Shown piece by piece: positions 23,372 through 30,706 of a stretch of 35,581 nucleotides of DNA. A program made the translations under genes and the position numbers. The stretch is from Candidatus Alcyoniella australis (lineage in GTDB: Bacteria; Lernaellota; Lernaellaia; JAVCCG01; Alcyoniellaceae): NCBI GenBank assembly GCA_030765605.1, contig JAVCCG010000017.1, forward strand, positions 1 through 35,581. Reading direction: 5' to 3'. The stretch's first letter is position 1; every line of letters starts with the position of its first letter. The notes beneath the pieces were generated by a model, which was not told where the DNA came from, searched no databases, and worked only from the letters and a program-made list of their open reading frames with translations.

Positions 23372-23929
23372 CTAACAGTCGACCGCGAACCACGAGCGCT
23401 CGATCACCTCGCCGGCCTCGAAAATGACCATCACCGCCTGGCATCCGTTGTTGACCAGCCAGATCGCGGTCCCGCTATGCGTGGGCGATTGCTTGATTTC
23501 GGTGGTGCCCGGCGTGACTCCGAGCAGGGCCTCGATTTGTTCGATGGTCATTCCGGGCAGGATCTGCTCGGAAATCTGTTCGGCGTCCATGCTCTGGGCG
23601 ATCTGTTCGCTTGCCGGATAGGCAGACACCGATTGTGCGGCAGCCGCCTGTTGCTCGTAGGTCTCCATCTGTTGCCGTTCGGTCTCGGCCTGCCGCACGT
23701 ACTGCATCACGCCCAGGCCCAAAAAGGCGATGATGATCACCGCGGTTCGCAGCCAACGGCTGGCGGGCTTGGGCTTGGGCTGCTCCGCGTTGGGCTTGGC
23801 AGGCTGAGCTATCTGCGCCTGCTGCATCATCGACTGGTAGCGCGCCGGCTGCTTCAAACCGCAGAACGGGCAGGTGGGCGCCTCGGCGCTGATTTGCTCC
23901 TGGCATCGAGGACAGGAAAAGAAATTCAT
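23372..23929 (-). CDS. Zinc-ribbon, single-pass membrane protein with BamE/SmpA-like C-terminal domain
   Basis: A 185-residue protein. An N-terminal zinc ribbon (CPRC at 6-9, CPFC at 20-23) is followed by a Pro/Gln-rich stretch, one membrane helix (about 60-78, WLRTAVIIIAFLGLGVM), a Gln-rich coiled coil and a C-terminal domain (about 122-185). That domain begins ILPGMTIEQIEALLGVTPGTTEI and continues AIWLVNNGCQAVMVIFEAGEVIERSW, the pattern of BamE/SmpA-like folds. The ribbon should lie in the cytoplasm and the BamE-like domain outside. The function is unknown; it may link a cytoplasmic signal to envelope assembly, which is inference. It stands 97 bp upstream of rlmN on the same strand. Confidence 0.7.
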   Translation of the reverse strand: MNFFSCPRCQEQISAEAPTCPFCGLKQPARYQSMMQQAQIAQPAKPNAEQPKPKPASRWLRTAVIIIAFLGLGVMQYVRQAETERQQMETYEQQAAAAQSVSAYPASEQIAQSMDAEQISEQILPGMTIEQIEALLGVTPGTTEIKQSPTHSGTAIWLVNNGCQAVMVIFEAGEVIERSWFAVDC

Positions 23930-24014
23930 ATGCTACCTATGCCACATCCGAGACTGTTATGCCACTGCGCCGCGCGGCTGGCCGTGGTACTCGTACTGCG
24001 CTAGGTATTCATTC

Positions 24015-24020
24015 TATAAT
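24015..24020 (+). promoter_or_regulatory. Perfect -10 box only 8 nt before a start codon
   Basis: TATAAT ends 8 nt before the ATG at 24029, and there is no ribosome site between. No good -35 is seen. A start 6-8 nt downstream would give a leaderless mRNA. Confidence 0.45.
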
Positions 24021-24028
24021 CCCTTCTC

Positions 24029-25258
24029 ATGCGCACACTAAAAATCGTCGCGGCACTGTTGGTGGTGGCCGGCCTTTTCGGCGGCGACCATCCGCGATAC
24101 ATCAGCGATTACTACAACGCCCCCGCGCCGCGGGTCGAGATTTCCAAAGACGAGCAGCAGGTGGCCGATCGGGTCAATGATGCGTTGCGCAGCCGCGGCC
24201 TTACGATCCTGAGTATGGATCCGCGGATGGTGCTGGTCTGCCGCCACATCAGCGCCTATCTGCAGGCCAACGGCATCGAGCGCGTCGACGTCTTCGATTC
24301 GGACGAGATCAAGCGACAGCTCAACGATGCGGGCGTGACCGACGGCCGGATCATGATCCACCTGGGCAACTCCCACGGGGTCGACGAGTTCATCGGATCG
24401 TCGCTGGACAAGCTGGTGGAGCAGGTGCGCAACGCGGGCATGACCCACGTGGGCGTGGGGGTCGTCTCCGGCGGAATGCTCTCGCGGGTGAGCTTCATCA
24501 CCTTGATCATGACTAAGCGGCCGGTGTTGCTGGGCACGCTTCCGCGCAAGGTCGCGGGCGGAACGCGCCAGAGCCTGTCGATTGCACCGGCGCGCGGCGT
24601 GAAGAACGTCGGCCTGCACTTCAGCGACCCGGCGGGCCGCGAGCTGCCCGTGGAACTGCGCGGCGCAGCGGGCGGTAAACGTTTCGCCGAATTAAACTTC
24701 AACGCCGGCGGCGGCGCGTACACCATCGAGGTGACTTTCGAGGGCGACTACGGCCCGGAGGTCGGCGCGCTGTTTCAGGTCCAGTGCCAGGGACCCGCGG
24801 CCGCGCAGTCGCAGGCCTCGGTCAGCCCCTACACGGAGATCGACTGGGATATCCGCAACGAGCAGGAGGCCGAGGACCTGATCCTGATGTTGATCAACGA
24901 CGAGCGGATCAGCGCCGGTCTGACTCCGCTTACGCTCTACGGCCCGCTGTCCGACGTGGCCCGTGGGCACAGCCGCGACATGGCGCAGAACAACTTCGTC
25001 GGGCACCTCTCGCCGGGCCGCGGCGACGTCTCGGATCGCGTGGACGCCGCGGGGATCAAGTGGTCGCGCGTCACCGAGAACATCGCCCGCGCCGAGACGA
25101 TCCAGGACGCGCACCGCGGGCTGATGGGCAGCCCGGTGCATCGGCGCAACGTGATCGATTCGGAGGTCAACTTCGTGGGCATCGGCGTGGTATTCATCGA
25201 CGGGCCCTATGGCGGTCGCCAGGTGCTGGTGACCGTCGATTTTCTCGCCATGCGCTGA
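24029..25258 (+). CDS. Secreted CAP-domain (SCP/PR1, YkwD-like) protein
   Basis: A 409-residue protein with a short signal peptide (residues 1 to about 18). The C-terminal domain (about 268-409) is a CAP domain: DLILMLINDERISAGLTPLTL, VARGHSRDMAQNNFVGHLSPG, VTENIARAETIQDAHRGLMGSPVHRRNVIDSEVNFVGIGV. The two His and the Glu of the usual CAP cavity are visible (GHSRDM, TENIA, SPVHRRN). The N-terminal 250 residues form a separate domain with DDEIKRQ-like helices and a beta-rich stretch that I do not recognise. Bacterial CAP proteins act outside the cell on cell-wall or sterol-like ligands, mostly of unknown chemistry. The gene may be leaderless and precedes the hydrolase lipoprotein by 10 nt. Confidence 0.85.
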   Translation: MRTLKIVAALLVVAGLFGGDHPRYISDYYNAPAPRVEISKDEQQVADRVNDALRSRGLTILSMDPRMVLVCRHISAYLQANGIERVDVFDSDEIKRQLNDAGVTDGRIMIHLGNSHGVDEFIGSSLDKLVEQVRNAGMTHVGVGVVSGGMLSRVSFITLIMTKRPVLLGTLPRKVAGGTRQSLSIAPARGVKNVGLHFSDPAGRELPVELRGAAGGKRFAELNFNAGGGAYTIEVTFEGDYGPEVGALFQVQCQGPAAAQSQASVSPYTEIDWDIRNEQEAEDLILMLINDERISAGLTPLTLYGPLSDVARGHSRDMAQNNFVGHLSPGRGDVSDRVDAAGIKWSRVTENIARAETIQDAHRGLMGSPVHRRNVIDSEVNFVGIGVVFIDGPYGGRQVLVTVDFLAMR

Positions 25259-25268
25259 GAGGGTTGCA

Positions 25269-26387
25269 ATGAATCGTATCTCACTGCTGTGGGTGATGGT
25301 TTTACTGCTGCTGGTTTGCGCCACCGCGGCCTGCGAGGGCAGCAGCGATGAGTCAGACGCGCGGGGCGGATCCGACAACGACGCTGACGACGATGATGAC
25401 GACGACGAATTGCCGGACGAGTGCGACAATCCGTTTTGCGTGTTCCAGGAGTACGACTTGGGGTCCGATTGGATTTGCGCTCCGGGCGACGAATACGGCT
25501 GCTCGTGTTACGAGGATTACGAGCAGTTTATTATCGAGGCTCAGCAATTCGCCGCGCCCTTGCCCGGCGGGCTCGACGAGCTGCTGGCGCAACTCGACGC
25601 CATTGAGGGTGGCGACGTGCCGATAGTCGAGGGCCCGCTGGAGCCCGAGGAAATGCGACGGATTGTGCTCGAGGCGCTCAACGTCGATTTCCTGATCCAG
25701 GGCATTGACCAGCGGCCGCTGTGGACCGTAATCGTCTCCCAGGAGCAGCAGACCAACTCGCTGCAGCAGCGAATCGTGTTCAGCGACCCCTACATCGGAT
25801 CGTTCGAAGCGCTGTTGGCGATTCCCGACGACGGAGAGGAACTACCGGCGATCGTAGTGCGTCACGGCCACACCGAGTACCCCCAGGGGACCTTTGGCCA
25901 GACCTTTGGCAGCGGCGCGGTGCGGCGCGGATACGTGGTGCTGATCCCGCACAGCCGCGCGCTGTGCGGCGGCGACTACGAGCGCACCACCACCATGGAT
26001 CTGCTGATCGAGGGCTTCACTTTTCAGGGCTTGCGCTATTACGAGACCCTGCTGATGCACAAGTATCTGCGCTATCTGGGGTGGCGCGACAACACGGTGG
26101 ATGCCGACGCCCTGGGGCTGCTGGGCCACTCGGGCGGCGCGGCGTCGGTCAACCTCAGCGTGCGCATCGACCAGGGGTTCGCCGCGTTCGTGGGCGACTT
26201 CAATTCGACCTACTGCTGGCTGGATGACGTGGGGCGCTTTCTCGACGACACGGTGCCCCCACTATGGGCCTATCACGACTTGATCAACGATTACACGACC
26301 TGCCCAATGCCGTACTACGCCGCACAGTACGGCGAGCTGAACAATCAGGACCTGTGGGATTTCTTCGAGGAAAATCTTGGGCAGTAG
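25269..26387 (+). CDS. Alpha/beta-hydrolase lipoprotein with Asp-rich linker
   Basis: A 372-residue protein with a lipoprotein signal (LLLLVCATAAC, Cys about 21). It is followed by a linker with a run of seven Asp residues (about 39-45), and a Cys-rich segment (CDNPFCVF, CAPGDEYGCSC). The hydrolase domain starts near residue 165: LPAIVVRHGHTEY, RRGYVVLIPHSR and the nucleophile elbow GLLGHSGGAASVN (GHSGG at about 284). The catalytic acid and His are probably in the C-terminal third but are not assigned with confidence. It would act in the periplasm or at the cell surface on an unknown ester or peptide. The ribosome site GAGAGGG precedes the ATG. The Asp-run linker is shared with the beta-propeller lipoprotein. 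Confidence 0.85.
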   Translation: MNRISLLWVMVLLLLVCATAACEGSSDESDARGGSDNDADDDDDDDELPDECDNPFCVFQEYDLGSDWICAPGDEYGCSCYEDYEQFIIEAQQFAAPLPGGLDELLAQLDAIEGGDVPIVEGPLEPEEMRRIVLEALNVDFLIQGIDQRPLWTVIVSQEQQTNSLQQRIVFSDPYIGSFEALLAIPDDGEELPAIVVRHGHTEYPQGTFGQTFGSGAVRRGYVVLIPHSRALCGGDYERTTTMDLLIEGFTFQGLRYYETLLMHKYLRYLGWRDNTVDADALGLLGHSGGAASVNLSVRIDQGFAAFVGDFNSTYCWLDDVGRFLDDTVPPLWAYHDLINDYTTCPMPYYAAQYGELNNQDLWDFFEENLGQ

Positions 26388-26399
26388 TTCGGACTAGAA

Positions 26400-26488
26400 A
26401 CGGCAGGGCCGCGGCAGGCGAAGTTCGTCCTGATCGCTCCACGGCTTTACGTCAGTCCGGTTTCATTCATCCTACGCGGCCCCGCCGT
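26400..26488. repeat. Imperfect inverted repeat, 14-bp arms, 61-bp loop
   Basis: ACGGCAGGGCCGCG (26400-26413) pairs with CGCGGCCCCGCCGT (26475-26488) at 13 of 14 positions, starting 12 bp after the hydrolase stop. TGTTGTT follows. It could be a large terminator, a structured RNA or a remnant of a small mobile element. Confidence 0.55.
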
Positions 26489-26653
26489 GTTGTTAAGATG
26501 AATATCAACATTCGTGCCAGGGACGCTGGTCTCGAAATTCCAACGGGTTAGCCGTGAAGCTCCAATTCCGACCGGATCGACGGACTACTGTTATCCGATG
26601 TTCGTCTCAGATATCCGTGGCAAATCAAAATGGAAAGATTGCGCCGGATCGCG

Positions 26654-26680
26654 GATAATCCGAATAATCAGAATAACCCG
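26654..26680. repeat. Three-unit 9-bp degenerate tandem repeat upstream of the kinase gene
   Basis: GATAATCCG, AATAATCAG and AATAACCCG follow each other directly, ending 33 bp before the kinase ATG. No function is assigned. Confidence 0.4.
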
Positions 26681-26713
26681 GACATCGACGGCATACAGCA
26701 GACAGGAGAGAAG

Positions 26714-27631
26714 ATGAGCATTCTGGTTGTGGGCTCGGTTGCCCTGGATACGATCAGCACGCCCTACGGCAAGGTCGAGCGCGCCCTGGGCGGCTCGGCG
26801 ACCTACTTCAGCGCGGCAGCGCGTTTCTTTGCGCCGGTGCGGTTGGTCGGCGTGGTTGGTGAGGATTTCCCCGAGGAGCACGTACGCTTTCTCAACGAGC
26901 ACGAGATCGACACCAGCGGGCTGGTGCGCACTGCGGGCGAGACGTTCCACTGGATCGGCGAGTACGGTCATGAGCTGGGCGACGCGCGCACCATCGACAC
27001 CAAGCTGGGGGTGTTCGCCGAGTTTCGGCCCGAGGTGCCCGAGCATTTCCGCGACAGCGAGGTGGTGTTCCTGGCCAACATCGATCCCGAGCTGCAACTG
27101 GACGTGCTGCGCCAAGTGCGCAATCCGCAGATCGTGGCGCTGGATACGATGAACTTCTGGATCGAGGGCAAGCTCGAAGCACTGCGGCGGGTGCTGTCCG
27201 AGGTCGACGTGCTGCTGATTAACGAGACCGAGGCGCAAATGCTCTCGGGCGAACGCGGGCTGATCGCCGCGGCGCGCAAGGTCTGCGCCATGGGTCCTTC
27301 GACCCTGGTGATCAAGCGCGGAGCCCACGGCGCACTGCTGATCATCGACGACGAGCTGTTCTGTTCGCCGGCGTTTTTACTCGACGAGGTGCACGACCCC
27401 ACGGGCGCGGGCGACACTTTTGCCGGCGGGTTCGTCGGCTATTTGGCGCGCGCCGGCAGCCTGAATTCGCGCACCGCGCGGCAGGCGGTGGTCGCCGGAT
27501 CGGTGATGGCCAGCTTTAACGTGCAGAGCTTCTCCTTGGAACGCCTGGGTGCGCTCGAGCAAGGCGAGGTGTTGCGACGGCTGGAGGAATTCGGCCGGCT
27601 GACCGCGTACGAGCCGCTGGCGCTCGACTGA
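26714..27631 (+). CDS. PfkB family carbohydrate/nucleoside kinase
   Basis: A 305-residue protein of the ribokinase fold. The N-terminus is ILVVGSVALDTISTPYG, followed by the GGSATYFSAAARFF substrate region and the C-terminal signature DPTGAGDTFAGGFVGYL with the catalytic Asp at about 235. It phosphorylates a sugar or nucleoside with ATP; the substrate cannot be told from sequence. It has AGGAGA six bases before the ATG; an in-frame start further upstream is unlikely. The mtnP gene is 4.5 kb away, and PfkB kinases sit beside mtnP in some related bacteria, so methylthioribose or adenosine salvage is possible. It precedes the rhomboid gene by 4 nt. Confidence 0.88.
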   Translation: MSILVVGSVALDTISTPYGKVERALGGSATYFSAAARFFAPVRLVGVVGEDFPEEHVRFLNEHEIDTSGLVRTAGETFHWIGEYGHELGDARTIDTKLGVFAEFRPEVPEHFRDSEVVFLANIDPELQLDVLRQVRNPQIVALDTMNFWIEGKLEALRRVLSEVDVLLINETEAQMLSGERGLIAAARKVCAMGPSTLVIKRGAHGALLIIDDELFCSPAFLLDEVHDPTGAGDTFAGGFVGYLARAGSLNSRTARQAVVAGSVMASFNVQSFSLERLGALEQGEVLRRLEEFGRLTAYEPLALD

Positions 27632-27635
27632 CGCG

Positions 27636-28865
27636 ATGCTGCTCCCGGTGGGACACGGTCAGGGCCTTAAGCGCTGGCCGTGGCTCACTTTCGGGCTCAT
27701 CGGCGTCAACTTCGTCTGCTTAGCCCTAACCGCAATCGCCCTGGTTTTCGTTCCCGTCGATACGCTGACGGATCTGCTGGCATTCAAGCCCAGCAGGTTT
27801 CTGCCCTGGACTCTGCTGACCTCGTTATTCCTGCACGCGGGCATCGGGCACCTGCTGGGCAACATGCTGTTTCTCTATTTGGCCGGACCGCCGTTTGAGG
27901 ATCGTTACGGTCGCTGGGGACTGCTGCTGCTCTATCTGTCCGGCGGTGTGTTCGCGAGCCTGTTCTACGCCGTCTTTCACTGGGGCGCTCAGACGCCGCT
28001 GGTCGGGGCCAGCGGCGCGATTTCATCGCTGCTGGGCATGGCGCTGGTACGTTTTCCCAATATCAGGATCCGCTTCTACTTCACATTTATGTTCGTGTTC
28101 TGGTGGCCGTTCGAGGTGCGGGCCTGGATCATGCTGCCGCTGTGGTTGGCCCTGCAGGTGACCTTCGCCCTGCTGGCCGAGGGGCAGGGCGCGGGAGTGG
28201 CCTTTTCGGCGCACATCGGCGGGTTCCTGTTCGGAGTGGCCGCGGCCCTGGCCATCAAACGTTTGGGCTTGGAGGATCGGCTGACCCCCGAGGAGGTTAA
28301 GGATGCCGACAACTGGTACCAGCCGCTGTTTAAGCCCGACGAGCGTCTGATACTTGTCGAGGATCTGCTCAACGTCAACCGCGTTGCCGAGGCCTCGCGC
28401 GAGATCGCGGCCTACCTGAGCGAGAACCCGCATACCCCCGAGGCGCTGGGTCTGCACACGCGCGTGCTGCTCGATCAGGGCCGCGACGGTGCAGCGCTGC
28501 AGCAGGCGCGCCGAACCATCTCCGGCCTGCTGCTCGCGGAAAATCCCGACGGCGCGCTGGGCTTTCTGCGCAAACTGCGCGACGGCGGGTACGATCCCGA
28601 TCTGGGCCCGTTGCCCTATTTCAAGCTCGCCTCGCAGCTCAAGGCCCGTACGGATTACCACCATGCCGTCGAATACTACCTCGAGTCGGTGCGCGTCGCG
28701 CCCGGCTCGAGCCTGGCCGCCAAGGCGCTGCTGGCCGCGGCCGGGATCTGTAAGGACAAGCTGCGGGACGGCCCACGCGCCAAAAAGTTTTACGACGAGC
28801 TGCTGCGCAAACATCCGAGCTCGCCCCAGGCCGACGCGGTACGCAGCATGCTGGTTGAAATGTAA
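27636..28865 (+). CDS. Rhomboid-family intramembrane serine protease with C-terminal TPR-like region
   Basis: A 409-residue protein. Six membrane helices fill about residues 15-210. The helix-2 motif is LFLHAGIGHLLGNMLFLYLAG, the catalytic Ser is in GASGAISSLLG (about 127) and the catalytic His in SAHIGGFLFG (about 192). Residues 220-409 form a soluble helical region with TPR-like pairs (about 250-410), perhaps for binding partners. It should cleave membrane-spanning substrates in the inner membrane. It starts 4 nt after the kinase stop and has no obvious ribosome site of its own, so coupled translation is likely. The next gene is convergent, 15 bp away, and begins a region of different base composition. 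Confidence 0.9.
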   Translation: MLLPVGHGQGLKRWPWLTFGLIGVNFVCLALTAIALVFVPVDTLTDLLAFKPSRFLPWTLLTSLFLHAGIGHLLGNMLFLYLAGPPFEDRYGRWGLLLLYLSGGVFASLFYAVFHWGAQTPLVGASGAISSLLGMALVRFPNIRIRFYFTFMFVFWWPFEVRAWIMLPLWLALQVTFALLAEGQGAGVAFSAHIGGFLFGVAAALAIKRLGLEDRLTPEEVKDADNWYQPLFKPDERLILVEDLLNVNRVAEASREIAAYLSENPHTPEALGLHTRVLLDQGRDGAALQQARRTISGLLLAENPDGALGFLRKLRDGGYDPDLGPLPYFKLASQLKARTDYHHAVEYYLESVRVAPGSSLAAKALLAAAGICKDKLRDGPRAKKFYDELLRKHPSSPQADAVRSMLVEM

Positions 28866-28880
28866 TGGTGAGCTGTCGGT

Positions 28881-29609
28881 TCAGCGATGCGTGGTCAAGT
28901 GCCCGTTCAGATGGCCGATCAATGAGCCGAAGAAGTTTTTAGTTGAGGCGATTGGCGATGGTTCCCAATAGCTGCCCTGTTGACCCCGATCTTGATCTGA
29001 AAGGATCAAGCAGGATGCGCTGTACAGACGCTCGGCCATTAGTTTTTCACAGAATAGGCGATACCTTTCAGCGTATGATGCGCCCTTGAACTCTTTAAGC
29101 ACTGGGAAATGACTTTCGTTTACCCTGACTGGCTTGGTGGAGCCATCTGTTTTCTCTAAGAGCATGAAGTAGCCCAGCCACGGATGTGGCGAACTGTTAA
29201 AGGCACCGTCGCGATAGGCAGTCCACAGATCTGTAGCGTTGCCCAGGGACTCTTCGATTCGATTGTTGAAGTTGTTTCCAAACGAGCCGACCTGTGACTT
29301 GAGTTCGATCGCTGCAATAAGTTGGTTGTCAATAATTACGATAAGATCCCATTCCTTCATCGGTCTGAAAAAGCCCGGGATGTCGGTTTTCCCTTTTTTC
29401 GTTCGAAAGATCGTGTCTTCGGGTACACCGGCTTCAAGCAGAAGTTCCGAGAGCATGTCGAGGAATCCATCGAGCTGCTTGCCCCCGGTGGCTGCTCCTC
29501 TACTGCCTTGGTCTATATTGCCTGCCATACTTTGTTTGCGTTGTTGAAGCTCTCTGGTTTGCCAGAATGTCTTGACTGCTTGCCTTATCCGTTGGTCAAC
29601 AGTGTTCAT
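28881..29609 (-). CDS. PaeR7I/XhoI-type type II restriction endonuclease
   Basis: A 242-residue protein that matches the PaeR7I family along its length: GSRGAATGGKQLDGF, IPGFFRPMKEWDLIVI, LIAAIELKSQVGSFGNNFNNRIEESLG, NATDLWTAYRDGAF, HPWLGYFMLLE and FKGASYAERYRLFCEKLMAERLY. The PD-(D/E)xK nuclease site is D88 with E102-x-K104. Known members cut CTCGAG. Its start codon overlaps the methyltransferase stop by 4 nt (ATGA). The gene is AT-richer than its flanks, which suggests transfer. The frame is intact and the catalytic residues are present, so activity is likely. Confidence 0.93.
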   Translation of the reverse strand: MNTVDQRIRQAVKTFWQTRELQQRKQSMAGNIDQGSRGAATGGKQLDGFLDMLSELLLEAGVPEDTIFRTKKGKTDIPGFFRPMKEWDLIVIIDNQLIAAIELKSQVGSFGNNFNNRIEESLGNATDLWTAYRDGAFNSSPHPWLGYFMLLEKTDGSTKPVRVNESHFPVLKEFKGASYAERYRLFCEKLMAERLYSASCLILSDQDRGQQGSYWEPSPIASTKNFFGSLIGHLNGHLTTHR

Positions 29610-30595
29610 GAGTGGATTTCTATTTTAGCGTTGGTAAACAGACCTTCAGTTTCTCTACGGACACGGGTTGCCGAGTACTTAAAGTACTCAGGGTCGGTCT
29701 CTACTCCAATGCTGTTTCGGCCAACACGAGCGGCCGCCAGGCAGGTTGTTCCGGAGCCCAGGAACGGATCCACAACTACGTCTCCGACAAAACTGTACAT
29801 CCTGATCAGTCGTTCGGCCAGTTCCAAAGGGTAGGGGGCTGGATGATCCTTGGTGGAAGCTCCTGTCAGACCGGTCCATATCTGCTGAAACCACAACCGG
29901 TGTTTTTGCTCGGGAATCAGACTCAAGACGCGTACAGGTACGCTGGGCTTTCGATAGCCCCCGGGCTTGCGTTCCATTAGAATGAATTCGATATCGTTTT
30001 TAATTATTGCATTGGGTTCGTAGGGCTTCCCGAGAAAACCGCCGCCTCCATTTTCCACTTCATATGAAGCGTTGGCGATCTTATGCCAAATAATTGGGGC
30101 TAAGTTGTCAAAGCCGATATTTCTGCAATGTTCCTGAATGGAGGCATGTAGTGGAACGACCATATGCCTGCCGCCGTTTTTCCGTCTGGAAAGGCAGACG
30201 TCGCCTACAACGCAGATCAGTCTTCCACCGGGGACCAAGGCGTCGAAGCACTGCTGCCAGACCAAGTCGAGCTGTTCTAAAAACAGTTGATAATCTTTGA
30301 TATGGCCCATCTGTTGATCGGTTTTCCTATATTCTTTCAAAGTCCAATATGGAGGTGACGTCAGAACCAGATGTACGCTGTTGTGCTCGATAAAATCCAT
30401 CTTGCGAGCATCGCCGAGAACAAGGTGGTGCTCAGAGGGGACCATAGGGAGTTGCTGCTCGATATCAGCGACGATCTTCTGGTCCTTTGCGAACATGGGG
30501 AGCTGTTTTTGGTGGTTGGTAATCGAGCCAATGCTTTTTGGAAGATGGCTTTGCCAATCGATTGACAGTGTGAGAGTTGACAGGTTTAGATTCAA
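29606..30595 (-). CDS. Beta-class DNA methyltransferase of the restriction-modification pair
   Basis: A 329-residue protein with motif IV LVLTSPPYWTLKEY near residue 84 and the SAM-binding motif I VVDPFLGSGTTCLAAARVGRNSIGVE near 278, so the order (IV before I) is that of beta-class amino-methyltransferases. SPPYW is common among N4-cytosine enzymes, but N6-adenine is not excluded. It would protect the host from the neighbouring endonuclease. The start is a TTG at 30595; an ATG at residue 34 is possible, but no good ribosome site distinguishes them. PaeR7I itself pairs with a larger gamma-class m6A enzyme, so this pairing is unusual. No controller gene is seen. Confidence 0.9.
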   Translation of the reverse strand: MNLNLSTLTLSIDWQSHLPKSIGSITNHQKQLPMFAKDQKIVADIEQQLPMVPSEHHLVLGDARKMDFIEHNSVHLVLTSPPYWTLKEYRKTDQQMGHIKDYQLFLEQLDLVWQQCFDALVPGGRLICVVGDVCLSRRKNGGRHMVVPLHASIQEHCRNIGFDNLAPIIWHKIANASYEVENGGGGFLGKPYEPNAIIKNDIEFILMERKPGGYRKPSVPVRVLSLIPEQKHRLWFQQIWTGLTGASTKDHPAPYPLELAERLIRMYSFVGDVVVDPFLGSGTTCLAAARVGRNSIGVETDPEYFKYSATRVRRETEGLFTNAKIEIHS

Positions 30596-30627
30596 GTGTC
30601 CGTCGGGTGCTCTGCTGGGGTTTAGAG

Positions 30628-30646
30628 CGAGGCAACAATCGCCTCG
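30628..30646. promoter_or_regulatory. Inverted repeat upstream of the methyltransferase
   Basis: CGAGGC-AACAATC-GCCTCG has 6-bp arms and lies 33 bp upstream of the methyltransferase start. It may be an operator or a hairpin in the leader. No binding protein is known. Confidence 0.35.
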
Positions 30647-30706
30647 TGTACCGCCAATGCGAAGATAGCGGAATTCAACTTACGTCGCAATGGACGATGT
30701 TGCGTG

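Larger units (their letters stand above)
26388..26713. other. Gene-free 326-bp region with a long imperfect inverted repeat
   Basis: No supported gene. It contains a 14-bp inverted repeat (26400-26413 with 26475-26488, one mismatch) spaced by 61 bp, a three-unit 9-bp repeat (26654-26680) and the ribosome site of the kinase gene. No clear promoter was seen. Confidence 0.6.

Noticed and set aside
26514-26717. Small open frame in the gap before the kinase gene
   Set aside because: Composition is not coding-like, no ribosome site fits, and it runs into the kinase gene in another frame.
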